NCBI GenBank assembly: GCA_016647705.1
Contig: CM028325.1
Coordinates: 30,174,474-30,238,473, forward strand
Length of the DNA stretch: 64,000 nt
Direction of reading: 5' to 3'
From: Eucommia ulmoides
Lineage: Eukaryota; Streptophyta; Magnoliopsida; Garryales; Eucommiaceae
Below, one piece after another: positions 32,640 to 44,228 of the stretch. Numbering within the stretch: the stretch's first letter is position 1; each line of letters begins with the position of its first letter. The notes beneath the pieces are model-generated. The model ran no database searches. It saw only the letters and a program-made list of their open reading frames with translations, and had not been told where the DNA came from. The position numbers and the translations under genes are program-made.

Positions 32640-33125
32640 GTATTGAACTTTTGAGACGAAATATCCTTGATGTGTTTGAAACGTATTTTTATGTTTGAGA
32701 CATAATTATGTGACTAAGACGCATTTATTTATTTGAGATGTATTTGATTTTTGTAGTTTGACACATATTTATGTGTTTCGAGATGTATATATGTGGTTGA
32801 CATGTATTTATGTGTTTTGAGACGTATTTATGTGGTTGACACGTATGTATGTGTTTCGAGACGCATTTATGTAGATGAGATGTATTTATGTGTTTTGAGA
32901 TGTATTTATATGATTGAAACATATTTGGGTGTTTTTAGACGTATTTATGTGGTTGAGATGTATTTATATGTTTCTAGACGTATTTATGTGATTGAGGCGT
33001 ATTTATGTGGTTTGAAACGTATTTTATGTGTTTCGAGAGGTATTTATACGGTTAAGGCGTATTTATTTATTCGAGACGCATTTATGTGGTCGAGAGGTAT
33101 TTATATGTTTTCAAACATGTTTCAA
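32640..33125. repeat. Minisatellite of GACGTATTTATGTGTTTC-type units, copy B
   Basis: About twenty units, spaced 19-23 bp, alternate between GTTTCGAGACG and GGTTGAGATG endings, giving a 39-bp dimer. The 39-bp periodicity keeps frame, so artefactual open frames encode 13-residue repeats on the plus strand (RRIYVVDTYVCVS-like) and on the minus strand. I do not regard these as genes. Confidence 0.8.
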
Positions 33126-33213
33126 AAAAATCTGTTATTTGAAGTTTAGATTATGATGATATTTATGAAAATGTTTACGAGATTATTGGAATTTTAATGT
33201 GGATATTAGAGAT

Positions 33214-35688
33214 TGTAGACACAACATTTTGACCCCCCCGCAAAATTTTATGTTTTATTTTATAATTCACCTTCTTTTGTTTTTTTATTTCAGAAAATAC
33301 GAAAAAAGAAAAATAAAGAGAAAATCAAAATAAAGAGATGGGGTTTGAATTTGAAAGAATGAAAAATAAGAGGAGTAAATGAAAAGAGAAAAACAAAGGG
33401 AATGAGACCCCTTTTTTTTGGGTCCAAACCGGAGAGAGAGATGATAGAAAGAGAGAGAGAGATCGGAGAGAGAGTGAGAGGATAAAAAGAGAGAGGAAGG
33501 AGAGAGAGAGAGAGAGAGATCGGTGAGAGAGAGAGAGAGAGAGAAAAGCAGGCGTGGGGCCTGTCACCTGCACAACGCCAGAGAGAGAGAGAAAAGAGAG
33601 AAGAGAGAGAGAAGATAAGAGAGAGAGTCAAAGAGGGGCCACCCTTTGTCAGCACATGCAGAGAAGAGAGAGAGAGAGAGAGAGAGAGAAAATAAATAAA
33701 AAAAAGGGTTAACCTCTACCTCCTTGCCACGTAGGGCGATCTGGTGCTGCTGTGGATGGGCGCGTGATTTTATGCGCTCGTCTGTCCAAAACCTTCCTTT
33801 GTGGTTCTTTTTACAATTTTACCATTTCCCAATCCAATTTGGATTGGGCTTTGGCGGTCAGACCTAGTTTTAGGGTTTCCTAAAGTGTTTTTCACATCCG
33901 ATCTTCTCTTATAGATAAGGGACTCCTCCTGCTAGTTTATTCATTCAAAAATTGAGAGGAGTCACCCCCTTTAGAAGAGTGATTCTCAAAGCCCTTTCGA
34001 GAAGCCGTTTGCGAGAGAGGAAAATACGTGTATCTAGATTCTTGACCTAGAACATGTATATTTTTCTAATTTTTAATTCCTCTTTCAGTTTATTTTATTC
34101 TTTTCGCAATTCAAATTTCTGCAAATTTTATTTATTTATTTATTCATTGTCGTCCGTTGATCAGATGAAAACGTCAGGGTGGGTTTCTCGTGCTTAAACC
34201 TAACCTCCGATCGTTAGGTGAAAGAAGTTTTCATTATTTATTTTATTTTGTTTTATTTTGTTTACAAATTCATAAATAAAAACAAAAAAATAAAAAAATA
34301 AAGTCGTCCGATGATCTGATGAAAACGTCGAGGTGAGTTTCTCGTGCTTAAACCTAACCCCCGATCGTTAGGTGAAGAATGTTTTCGTTGTTTATTTTTC
34401 TGTATTTTCTTTATTTATTTTTATTCTTGTTATCAAAACCCTAAAAAAATAAAAATAAAAAATCCAAAAAAAATAAAATAATAAAATCTTTTATTTGAAG
34501 AAATTAATCCTTACGAACCTTAAAGTGGGTCTGACGATTCGATAAATCGTGGGAGAGTTTTTCGTGACCTCGTTTTTATTCTCCAACTCGAGTGGAATTT
34601 AGAAACAAATAATTTTAGGAAATCTCTTCTCTCGGTAAATTTTTCGTGGGATTTCTTTTAAGTATCGAAAGGATTAATTTCAACTAAATTGTTTCCACGA
34701 ACCTCCCTCGATTCTCTTATCCATAAAATTTGAGAGAATTTCAAAACGGGATTTCTTTAAATTAATCAGACAAACTCAAAGTAGATTTTGTTTTTGCATC
34801 CACTTAGCATGTTTATTGCTCGTATCATTTAGACGGCATGTTTAAGATACTTTCACCACTTACACTTTTCATACATATAGTTTTTATTATTTTTTTGCGA
34901 ATGCACGCTACTTTTTCACATCTAGTCATGACACGTGCACCGTTTCTATTTTTTATTAAATTATTGACACACATAATCACGTTAATTTATATAGTGTTTC
35001 CATATTCGATTCCCTTTATTCATATTGTTTCGCATTGACACATTTAAATTAATTTATTTCTTAGTCATCTTTGCATAAAAAATAAAATTCACATAGATGT
35101 TAGTTTTGCATTCATATTTTTTTTTCCACCTATTTTAGTTTGCCTATTTAAATTAAATAAATATTTAGGAAACATATATAAATACGCCCGGGGACCATCC
35201 GTATCGAATCCTTAATATTTGATAAGAGGTTATACCGGGGGAACATTCCAAAAAATCCAAAAACTTGTCCCACCTTATTTGTGAAAATATCAAAAAGATT
35301 TTATAAAAAGGGAATGATTTTAAAATAAAATAAAACACTTGAACTAAACTAATTGGACTTAATTGGACATAAGGTACCGTTTTCGGATGGGCGTCTTGGG
35401 GGTGCCTAACACCTTCCCCGAGCGTAACCGACCCCCGAGCCTTTAAATGAATATTTGGTTTGACCGTATTTTTTGGAGTCAATTTTTTACTTAGGTCTTT
35501 TAAATTATTTTTTAAAAATTCGGTGACCTAGCACACCATTTAAACCCAATGTTAGGTGACGACTCCTTATTTTTCAAAAACGGCCTAAGTATATTTTTTT
35601 AGAAAATTGACGCTTTAAAAACCCCTTTCTCCTTAAGATTATTTGTTATTTAATATTCTTTTCCTCTTCGAAAAAATGGGGCGCGTCA
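33214..35688 (+). repeat. Solo LTR (2475 bp) of the TGTAGACAC family with TSD GAGAT
   Basis: It begins TGTAGACACAACATTTTGACC and ends AATGGGGCGCGTCA. GAGAT flanks both ends (33209-33213 and 35689-35693). A purine-rich (GA)n tract fills 33425-33690. A ~155-bp leader segment (CGTCCG(T/A)TGATC(A/T)GATGAAAACG...CCTAACC(T/C)CCGATCGTTAGGTGAA) is present twice, at about 34148 and 34304. The 3' part contains CGGTGACCTAGCACACCATTT and TTAGGTGACGACTCC phrases common in plant gypsy LTRs. No internal region or coding sequence is seen. It interrupts the interior of copy B. Confidence 0.88.
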
Positions 35689-35872
35689 GAGATGATTGTT
35701 TTTAGTCTCACGGGACAGTCTATAAGAAATTGGGCTATCTACTACTTACGATGTTGGTTGCAAATATGTTGATTTGAATGTTTGATGAAATTGATCAATG
35801 TTGTTATGAGATATGATAGTGGACTTGAAAAGTCATGCCAAGTAAAAGAAATTATTAAGGTCATGGACCTAT

Positions 35873-38756
35873 TGTAAGACCCTAATTTTAACACGTGCAT
35901 AATTTTATCCGCATTTGAGAACATTTAGAAAATAACAGGATAGAATGTGTCAATTCTTATCCAATTTAAAATTTTAAAGGGTGAATTTGGGATTTTGAGA
36001 ATATTAAAGTTTAAAAAGGACTTAAATAATAACTTAAATGAAATTGAGGGGGATGTATGTAATTTAAATAAACATATATATATATATACACACAAAAATA
36101 ATAACTTAAATGAAATTGAGGGGGAACAGGGGACGGGAAGGATCCAGAAAAAAAAACCCGAAGAGAGGGAAAGATCAACGTGGCAATGCAAGGATTGAGC
36201 TCACATTACTACATTCATACATATATATATACACACATATACACACATGCCTGAACACAGGAGAAAAATAGAAAAAAAAAAAAAAAAAAAAGGGAAAGGA
36301 AGCAGAAACAGGGAACAGAGAAAGAAGAGAGAGACAAATGAAGATCGGTCGACAGCGGGTTTGTACATTTGGTGAGTGTTTGGTGGTCGACGATCGTGTG
36401 GGGTGGTATGCTTGGTCGCCGGAGAGCTTCGTGAGGGTGCCTTCGTCAAATTTCAGAAGGGAGGGTGGTGATTCTGTAAAAGTGGTAGGTGATCATCGCC
36501 AATCGTTTAGTGAGCACTCGGTCGGCCGTTCAGGTGCAAGTGTGCGTGTTTTGTGATCATTTTAGTCGCCGGGGTGCTCTGCTCATTCGGTGGGAGGAAT
36601 CGCCAATGGGTTCCGATTTTGTCCGACAGTGACATTCGGCGGAGTGGGCGTGTTTTTTGTTTTTTGTTTTGTGCAACATGGGTGTTGTGTGTGTGCTCTG
36701 GGTATGGTCGGCAATGTGTGTGTGTTCTCTAACCATCGACGATATGCATTTGGGGGTATTCGTCAGTTTTGTTTGGTTGGTGGGTGTGGGTGATGGGCTA
36801 GCGGTGAGTGGAAAATAGTGAGGGAGAGAGAGAGCATCGGTTGTGGGCGTGTAGGCCTCTGTTCTGGTCTGACGGAACTGTTGTTGTGGGGGGGGGGGGG
36901 GGGTTCGTCACGGCGGTCTGTGTAGGTGTACAGTTCAAATGCCGTTGGGTGAGTGTGAGGGTGATAGCCGCGTGTGGTGCGTGGCCAGCCGACGAAAAGT
37001 CCAAAACAGAACAGAAGTGGAAAAGAAAAAGGAGAAAAAAAAGAGGGAAAAATTACACAAACAATCCCAATAAAATCCAAAATCCATCTCGCGGCCGACG
37101 GAAGATTCGGAATAGGTAAAATCTAAATCGATTATTATTTTTGTTAAATTAAATTATTAACATTAACAGTTTCGCAATCGTAATAGTAATCCCCGTAATC
37201 GTAATAATATCTTAATAATCGTAAATTTGAATAAATTAGTACAATAAATATTAACGAGGTGAGATGGATAAAATAATAATCCTTCATAATAAAGTAATTG
37301 GGGAATGGAAAATATGAAATTTAGGGCCTGCATATTAGTTATTTAAACAAAATATTAATCTAGGCCTATCGTTATTAGGTTCACAGGTGCTAGTATCTGG
37401 GAAGTTTCTGACGGCAATATTTCTATAGTGCGGGAATCGAGGTAAGTATATTATCTTCTAGTTAATTTCAAAAATCTATTTTTGTATAAATTATGAAAAA
37501 TGTGTTTATTTAAAAATGAACGAATTTACAACTTATATGGATCAAGCGGTTTTGGGTGTTGGTGGAAATTAAAAATATTTTGTGGATTACGTTAGTTTTA
37601 AAAGTTTTAAAAGGGGTGGAAAATGAATTGTTGAATCTAGTTGATTTCAAAAGGGGTGGAAGTAGATTATCGAAAAATTCGTTTGTTTTTTAGATGGAAA
37701 TTGGTGTTTGGTCCGACTACGCCATAGTATTCACCTGCTAGGCATAGTCCGACAGAGCATTGTTCACCTACTAGGTATAGTCCGGCAGAGCGTTGTTCAC
37801 TTGCTAGGCAGAGTCTGGCAGAGCGTTGTTTACTTACTCGGCAAAGTCCGGCAGAGCGTTGTTTACCTACTAGGCAAAGTCCGGCAGAGCGTTGTTTATG
37901 ACCCGTTAGGAAGGCAATTCCTACGGGTGGTACGGTACCGTTGCAACTCCTGATCGTAAGGTTAAAACGATCCTATGGCTAGTCGGAGGGTGGTGTGGTG
38001 TTTTGTCGTATAAGGTGAACTAGTTGGATAAATTTATATATATTACTTTACACTGGATTGATGTATCTATTATTTTGGTTGTTTTACACTATTTGGTTAG
38101 ATGTAGTATTCGGGTGGAATTTTACTGTTGGGTTGGGATGTTATAAATATACGAGTTATTTCTGTGGCAACAAGAAAACGAAGTTTGTGGTATGTATTTA
38201 TTATATTCTATTGGAATTGGGTGGGTTAAATGCAATATTTCTTTACAGTGGCGGCAGTTGAAAATTGGTTCCTACTATGAGATACGGTATTATTGTTATA
38301 TTATTTTATTTAATTGGTGGCAGTAAAACCGGGTACGTGATTATATTATATTATATTTCAAAACATGATGTTTATCATTTATTGGTTTTGAACTGTAGTA
38401 TTTAAATTCTTATACTTGATTCATACGAAATGTTTTTATTATGAAGACAGTACACCGATAAAAAAAAAAAAAAATTGGTTTTAGGTATCGCGGCTAGGAG
38501 TTGGTCCACTACTGGCACTAGGGAGAGTCTAGAGGTAATGTCATGTTGGAGGTGAGTCGGTCGAATGTGAACCGTGGAAAGTTAAGGTATTTTAGTAGAA
38601 ATGTTTTGTGGATTTTCAGGACAGGTATATATATTTTATAGTAACACGAGTGTGTATGTATATATGTTTGATTGGATATTCGTGGTTTTGTTTGGTGACG
38701 TCAGGTCGATGTTACGCCCGGCCTCAGGTGACGGATGCCCGAGGTGGGCTATGACA
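35873..38756 (+). repeat. Family-H solo LTR (2884 bp) with TSD CCTAT
   Basis: It starts TGTAAGACCCTAATTTTAAC and ends GAGGTGGGCTATGACA. CCTAT is duplicated at 35868-35872 and 38757-38761. Copy A shows the empty site at 27707-27711 (GGACCTATTGGAATTGAG), so the insertion post-dates the split of the two copies. It contains a 16-base G run at 36888-36903 and the hairpin array and conserved block at 37715-37972. Confidence 0.92.
37715..37972 (+). repeat. Hairpin array (~33-bp units) plus conserved block
   Basis: Five units of the form TTCACCTACTAGGCATAGTC followed by CGGCAGAGCGTTG recur at about 33-bp spacing from 37728 to 37890. Near 37905 comes a diverged unit with GTTAGGAAGGCAATTCCTAC, then GGTACGGTACCGTTGC and the conserved AACTCCTGATCGTAAG...AAACGATCC (37927-37972). 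Confidence 0.8.
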
Positions 38757-39299
38757 CCTATTGAAATTGAGATAGAGCCAATCCAAATGAGACTACCGTG
38801 ATATTTTAAAAAAATATTTGTTGGTTATAAATATAGAAATATATTTATTGCTATTTTTATTAGAGTGCGCTGCGGAAGTATTTGGAAACGTAAGATTCTT
38901 TGAAAATTAGCTATCTATGTTAGGAGTTACCTACCAAAGTGCACCATGTTATATTGTGTTAGATAAAATATGGGTCACCTCAAATACAGAAGTGGCGATA
39001 CGTAGTATGAATGTTAGTAAGACATGAACTATTGGTGACTTTCAGTTATGGGCACCTACATAGAGAACAATTATTTTAAAATCGAGTGTGACTAACATGA
39101 CCGTACGATGCGATTTTGAATTATTATTGTTTGAACAAAATTTTGAGGACGAAATTTATTTAAGAATGGTAGATTGTAATACCCCGAAAAGTTGTATCTT
39201 TGAAAATATTATTTTATATAAGTTTAATATTTTTGGGACTGTTTTGTAGATTTGTGATATAAATATATATTTGATAATTCTCGGGGTTAAATAATTTTA

Positions 39300-39425
39300 G
39301 GGAAAAGTACATTTTAAACCCTCTAGGTATAAACACGTTTTTATTTGATCATTTTATCAAAAATTCCATTCAAACTAACAGAATTTTGAGGGTAAAATCG
39401 TCATTTTATATTTTTTTAATCTTTT
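39300..39425 (+). repeat. Left terminal inverted repeat of the Mutator-like element
   Basis: It starts GGGAAAAGTACATTTTAAAC and aligns with the reverse complement of 47510-47695. The right copy is longer because an AGAGGGTTTAAAA-containing stretch is duplicated there. Confidence 0.8.
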
Positions 39426-39482
39426 CTCTTTTTCTTTTCTTTTTTCTGTTTTCATTTCCATTTTCTTTTATCATTTGAACAA

Positions 39483-39503
39483 CCCCCCCCCCCCCCCCCC
39501 CCC
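39483..39503. repeat. Run of 21 C
   Basis: An uninterrupted C run followed by a long CT-rich tract (to 39595), mirrored on the right side by a G/GA-rich tract (47438-47475). It can form G-quadruplex or i-motif structures and may be prone to assembly error. Confidence 0.9.
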
Positions 39504-39604
39504 TCTCGTTCTCTCCTGCCCAAGACTCTCTTCTTCCTTCCCTCTCTCTCTCTCTCTTCCTACTTCCCTCTTCCTCCCTCTCTCTCTCTCTCCGCCAGCC
39601 AGAA

Positions 39605-39707
39605 CCACCCCTGTTACGGGGGTGGCAATAGGGGGTGTTCACCCCCCATAACAGGGGGTGGAACCACCCTGAAACATGGGGTGGTTCACCCCCCTAACAG
39701 GGGGTGG
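39605..39707. repeat. Subterminal palindromes of CACCCC...GGGGTG type (left)
   Basis: Four imperfect palindromes stand side by side: CCACCCCTGTTACGGGGGTG (39605-39624), ACCCCCCATAACAGGGGGT (39641-39659), a CCACCCTG...CATGGGGTGG block (39662-39686) and CACCCCCTAACAGGGGGTGG (39688-39707). Two more, containing CCCCTGTTATAGGGGG and ACCCCTTGTTACAGGGG, lie at 47379-47423, just inside the right end. They flank the GH3 fragment on both sides. Confidence 0.85.
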
Positions 39708-39729
39708 ATTCTTTTTTCCCTCTCAAGAA

Positions 39730-40735
39730 ATGGCCGCTGACTCTTCTCTCTTCTCACCGTTCGGCCCTCTGGTGTGCAAAAAGGATGCTAAAGCTCTTCA
39801 GTTTATCAAAGAGATGACGAAAAATACAGAATCGGTGCAAGAGAAGGTTTTAGCCGAAATCTTGACCCAGAATGCCGAGACGGAGTATGTTCGGAGATTT
39901 GGGCTAGACGGAGCAACTGACCGGGAAACTTTCAAGTCAAAATTTCCGGTGGTCACTAACGACGATCTTCAGCCAGATATCCAGCGTATTGCCAACGGTG
40001 ACAAGTCCCCGATCTTCTCCTCCCACCCCATCTCGGAGTTTCTCACTTGGTAAAAATTCTAAATCGGACCTTATTTCTGGGTACAGATTTGAATATATAA
40101 GGATCAATGACTTTCTCTCTCTTAGTAAAAACGGTAAATTTGAGATTCATCAACTGACTTGGAGCATAACTACTATACACTATAAGCTGTCAAATGCATG
40201 GAGAAATGATAAATTAACTATATAAAAGTTTATGCATATTTATACCCCACTATAGGCGTTCTAAGATTCTTTTTGTGTATTTATTGACAGGCACGCTTGC
40301 TTAGGCTAACTGCATGTAGATTACAGAGTTAGAAGTTTATATGTGACTGCTGTTCTTATAAGTAGGAATATTAATTAACATTTAATTGTAGCTCCGGGAC
40401 CTCTGCCGGCGAGAGAAAGTTGACGCCCACAATTCGTGAAGAATTGGACCGCTGACAGCTCCTCTACAGCGTCCTCAGGCCTGTCATGAACCCCGTAAGA
40501 CGAACTTCATATAATTTTTTTTTTTTTTTAATGATAATTTTTTTTTTTTACAAATGGTTGGGACCTCACTTGTTTATTTTATTTCAAGAAACGTTAACAA
40601 ATTAAAACAATGGAACAACAAGCTAAGTGTGTTTGAATTCATTGTATATGTAACAGTTATGTGCCTGGTTTGGACAAGAGAAATGGCCTCTACTTCTTAT
40701 TGATAAAGGCCGAAACCAAGACTCCGGGAAGGTTG
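39730..40735 (+). pseudogene. GH3 (fragment): GH3 acyl-acid amido synthetase fragment, 5' part (captured gene)
   Basis: GH3 enzymes conjugate amino acids to auxin, jasmonate and related acids in the cytosol. Exon 1 (ATG at 39730 to 40049) encodes MAADSSLFSPFGPLVCKKDA and then a typical GH3 N-terminus, with NAETEYVRRFGLDGATDRETF and FSSHPISEFLT. A GT-AG intron follows (40050-40391). Exon 2 (40392-40494) reads CSGTSAGERKLTPTIREELDR, a premature TGA, then QLLYSVLRPVMNP. It includes the SGTS(A/G)GE phosphate-binding motif of the adenylating fold. After a second intron, exon 3 (from 40657) reads [20 protein letters not shown] before a copia element at 40736. The exon 2/3 join is one base out of frame. 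Retained introns show that a genomic segment was captured, not a cDNA. Confidence 0.9.
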
Positions 40736-41265
40736 TGTAAGACTTAATTTCGTTATGTGAAAACCATCACACAAACATGAACATTCATATTGAATCATCA
40801 AAAATAAAAATACTGAATTTGCGGAAGCGTATCTAAATCCATAATATGAAAGTTGAAAAAATCCGAGTCCGAGTCTTTATGATCTTCCAGATCTACACTC
40901 GTTTTCTGTATATATTTCTCTCTGATAATGGGGATCAGAAGAATAAAAAAACGTTATGTGATCCTGGAACCACGACTCCTATTTATAAATATTCGTGTTT
41001 ATTTGTAAACAGTCATGTCTGTTTGTAAACAATTGCATCTGTTCGCAAACAGTCACGTCTGTTCGTATTTTCGTATTTTTTATTTTAACCCATCATAAAA
41101 ATAGAAATTACGTTTGTCTCTACACATTAATGCCCACACTTTATAATATATTAATTAAGGTCCCAAAACTTAAATTGATCATTTGAATTGGCCTAATTTT
41201 ATTTGATAGCTTATAATTCACATTTATTTAATATATAAGCCCATATATATAATTTTACTCTAACA
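40736..41265 (-). repeat. 3' LTR (530 bp) of the copia element
   Basis: On the minus strand it starts TGTTAGAGTAAAATTATATA after the polypurine tract and ends GAAATTAAGTCTTACA. It shares a CGAGTCTTTATGATCTTCCAG stretch, the repeated GTAAACAGTC(A/G)(T/C)GTCTGTT segment and the last 100 bp with the right LTR. Confidence 0.85.
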
Positions 41266-41689
41266 ATCTCCCACTTGGGCTATATATGTAACTTTATAAA
41301 TGTGAATTATACTTAATGAGCTCATGAGATTTGCTATCAAAACTTTATGCATTTTTTTAACAATCTTATCCATTAACCACACCAATATAGAACCAAAGCG
41401 ATCGTCGTTACATATTTTTCGTAACTAGACCCATCAATGATTACATATATCAATGCAACTAATGACAAAGATCAAGTGTGGATGTGTAACATGAAAATTT
41501 CATGCAAATGTGATCTTAACATGTCTATTTCCAACTGGTCCTCCTTAAACCTTAGTGAAATCAAACCACATAAAATCATAGTGAATGAAAACTGAATACT
41601 TTATTGCAGTAAATAACCATAATATCCATAATAAATATATCTATAGATAAAAGCATGTAAAATACAAACTCCCACTAAAACGATATATC

Positions 41690-43362
41690 CTGAAGAGAAA
41701 CTACACCCATATGAGTAGTATGCTCATGAAAAACCTTAGGTGGTAATCCCTTAGTCAGCGGATCTGCAATCATAGAGTTTGCCCCAATGTGCTCTATAGA
41801 TATAAGTCCACTCTAAACTCTTTCTTTTACAACTAGGAATTTGATGTCTATAAACTTTGATTTCGTAGAACTCCTGTTGTTGTTGGAATACAGTACAGCT
41901 GATTTATTGTCACAAAATAACTTAGTGGTCTTTCAATGCCATCCAGAATACGCAGCCCCGTGACAAAATTTCGCAACCATATTCCATGATTGGACACCTC
42001 ATAACAAGCTACAAACTCAACTGCTATAGTGAAAGAGGCTATAATAGACTGTTTAACACTCTTCCACGATATAGCACCTCCAGCAAGTAGATAGATATAG
42101 CCTGAACTAGATTTCATGCTATCTCGGCATCCAGTAAAATCGGAGTCAGAATATCCGATGATCTCTAACTGATCTGATTTCCGATAAGTAAGCATGTAGT
42201 CTTTTGTTTTCTGTAAGTACCTCATGACTCACTTGGTTGCTATCCAGTGATCCTTTCCAGGATTGCTTAAGTATCTGCCCAACATGTTAATAATGTATGC
42301 AATATCCGGACGCGTACACACTTGAGCATACATCAGACTTCCTACTACTGACGCATAAGGAATCTTTTGCATCTCCTGAATCTCAAAATAATTCTTGGGG
42401 CATTGGCTGAGACTAAATTTGTCCCCCTTAGCCACAAGGGTGTCACTTGATTTACAATCATGCATGCTAAACCTTTTAAGAATTTTCTCGATATAGCTCT
42501 TTTGTGACAAACCAAGTATACCCTGAGAGCGATCCCAGTGTATTTGTATACCCAACACAAAAGAAGCGTCACCAAGATCTTTCATCTCAAATTTCTTTGA
42601 TAGAAATCTATTGGTTTCGTGCAACATGCCTATATCGTTGGTGGCAAGCAATATGTCATCAACATATAAAACCAAGTAAATATGCTTACTCCTACTAAAC
42701 TTGTGGTATATATAATCATCAACCAAATTCATCTCAAAACCAAACGAGATAATAACTTGATGAAATTTGTAATACCATTAACGAGAAGCTTGCTTAAGCC
42801 CATAGATGAATTTCTTTAACTTGCAAACCATCTTCTTTGCATCTCCCGACACAAAATTTTCTGGTTGCACCATATAGATTGTTTCGTCAGTGTCACCATT
42901 GAAAAACGCAGTCTTAACATCCATTTAATGAAGCTCAAGGTCAAAGTGCGCCACAAGTGCCATTATTGTCCTAAAAGAGTCTTTCGACGAAACCGGAGAG
43001 AAAGTCTTTTTATAATCGATGCCTTCTTTCTGTGTAAAGCCTTTAACGACAAGACGGGCTTTGTATCTCTCCACATCACCTTTTGAATCCCTTTTAGTTT
43101 TAAATATCCATTTACAACCAATGGATTTCACACCTTCAAGCAATGGGACAATATCCCAAACGTCATTGTCCTTCATGGACTTTATCTCCTCATTCATGGC
43201 ATCAATCCACTTTTGAGATTTAAAACTTTCCATGGCTTGACGGAAGTTGATTGGATCATCTTCCACCGCACCAATGTCAAACTCATGTTCTTGGAGAAAT
43301 ACAATGTAATCATCTGACACTGCACTTCTTCTTTCTCTAGTAGAGCTCTTTAATTGCATATG
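41690..43362 (-). pseudogene. Copia reverse transcriptase-RNase H, decayed
   Basis: A single minus-strand frame starts at about 43362 (MQLKSSTRERRSAVSDDYIV). It contains the RT lead-in WIDAMNEEIKSMKDNDVWD and CKWIFKTKRDSKGDVERYKA, then MDVKTAFFNGDTDETIYM and the catalytic YVDD box in LVLYVDDILLATND. RNase H follows (GYSDSDFTGCRDS, SGYIYLLAGGAISWKSVKQ). Stops replace Q after ELH, Q in SRQW and R in KRVMRY; these are C-to-T type changes. A one-base deletion near 41950 shifts the RNase H end, which continues in the next frame (FCDNKSAVLYSNNNRSSTKS) to DPLTKGLPPKVF near 41740. It is the 3' half of the polyprotein and is intact in order. Confidence 0.9.
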
Positions 43363-43673
43363 TAAATTTCATTACGAGTCCAATGATATAAATTTTATAA
43401 AATTTGGACTTGTGCTTAAATTTATATGATTTTTCAAAACTTTTAGAAAATCGTAGAATTCAGGCCATTGATTGAGTTCTGGTTTTCTGGGAATCAATGA
43501 AGAAGACAATCTAATCGATGTCGTTTTAGCTTCACTGATTCAGATGGCGCATATAGTTTAATATTTATTCCGTCGCATCCGTTCACAAGTGGTGCGCTAG
43601 TTTGGTGGCACCTCTTGTAGAGCTATGCATCGTTTGGCCCATTGGTGTCCAGTGTTCGAATTTTGGAACCCAC

Positions 43674-43715
<42 letters not shown>

Positions 43716-43789
43716 AACACCAATATTTGAATTTAAATTGCATAAATGCACTATACTGTCAACATATATAGTTATAAATAATAACACCA

Positions 43790-43820
<31 letters not shown>

Positions 43821-44228
43821 TATATATATTAATTGAAACAACATGTCATCAAAGTGACCTCTCTTGTGGAAATTAATTTTATTTTGAAATATAAAAAGAT
43901 TATGTGTATGTAACTTATGTGAATATTAGTTGGCCCAAAGAAAAATTAATTTTTAATGGAATTGCATGCACACCTGTGGTAATAAACGCGTGATGATTAT
44001 TTGGTTTTACATATGAATAATAAATCGGCCCAAAGGAAGATTTATTGTTTGATATGTTCTTATTATCAGTGTTTGATTACTACACCAAGATATCACTTAC
44101 AAGTTAATATTTTTATCCAAAGATAAAATATTAATAAAGTGTCCGATATCTTGAAATGGGTTTGCCTTTATTTAAATTTATTTTTGTTTTAAAGACTTAT
44201 GTGAGCTTATTTTGTTTGTTTATTGTTC
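43363..44228. other. Untranslated leader region of the copia element with microsatellites
   Basis: Between the divergent RT and gag halves lies non-coding DNA. It contains a TCGTTTGGCCCATTGGTGTCC leader-like phrase near 43630, a (TA)n run at 43684-43712, a (GA)n run at 43803-43820 and AT-rich filler. No tRNA primer site or LTR piece was found, although one would be expected if the inversion included the 5' LTR junction. Confidence 0.6.

Larger units (their letters stand above)
35689..39174 (+). mobile_element. Internal 3' part of non-autonomous gypsy element copy B
   Basis: It resumes copy B after the solo LTR (TTTAGTCTCACGGGACAGTC near 35700) and is interrupted again by the solo LTR 35873-38756. 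It ends with ATTTTGAGGACGAAATTTATTTAAGAATGGTAGAT before the LTR at 39175, where the polypurine tract is decayed relative to copy A. With the minisatellite at 32640-33125 it forms the second copy of the same element end. Confidence 0.65.

Noticed and set aside
32793-33149. Possible repetitive peptide gene (13-residue repeats)
   Set aside because: A consequence of the 39-bp minisatellite period; open on the opposite strand too, no promoter or start context, and degenerate in copy A.
33290-33655. Minus-strand 121-codon open frame rich in S and L
   Set aside because: Complement of a (GA)n tract in a solo LTR.
39406-39642. Minus-strand open frame rich in R, E and G
   Set aside because: Comes from CT-rich and poly-C tracts and the palindromes next to the Mutator-like terminus.
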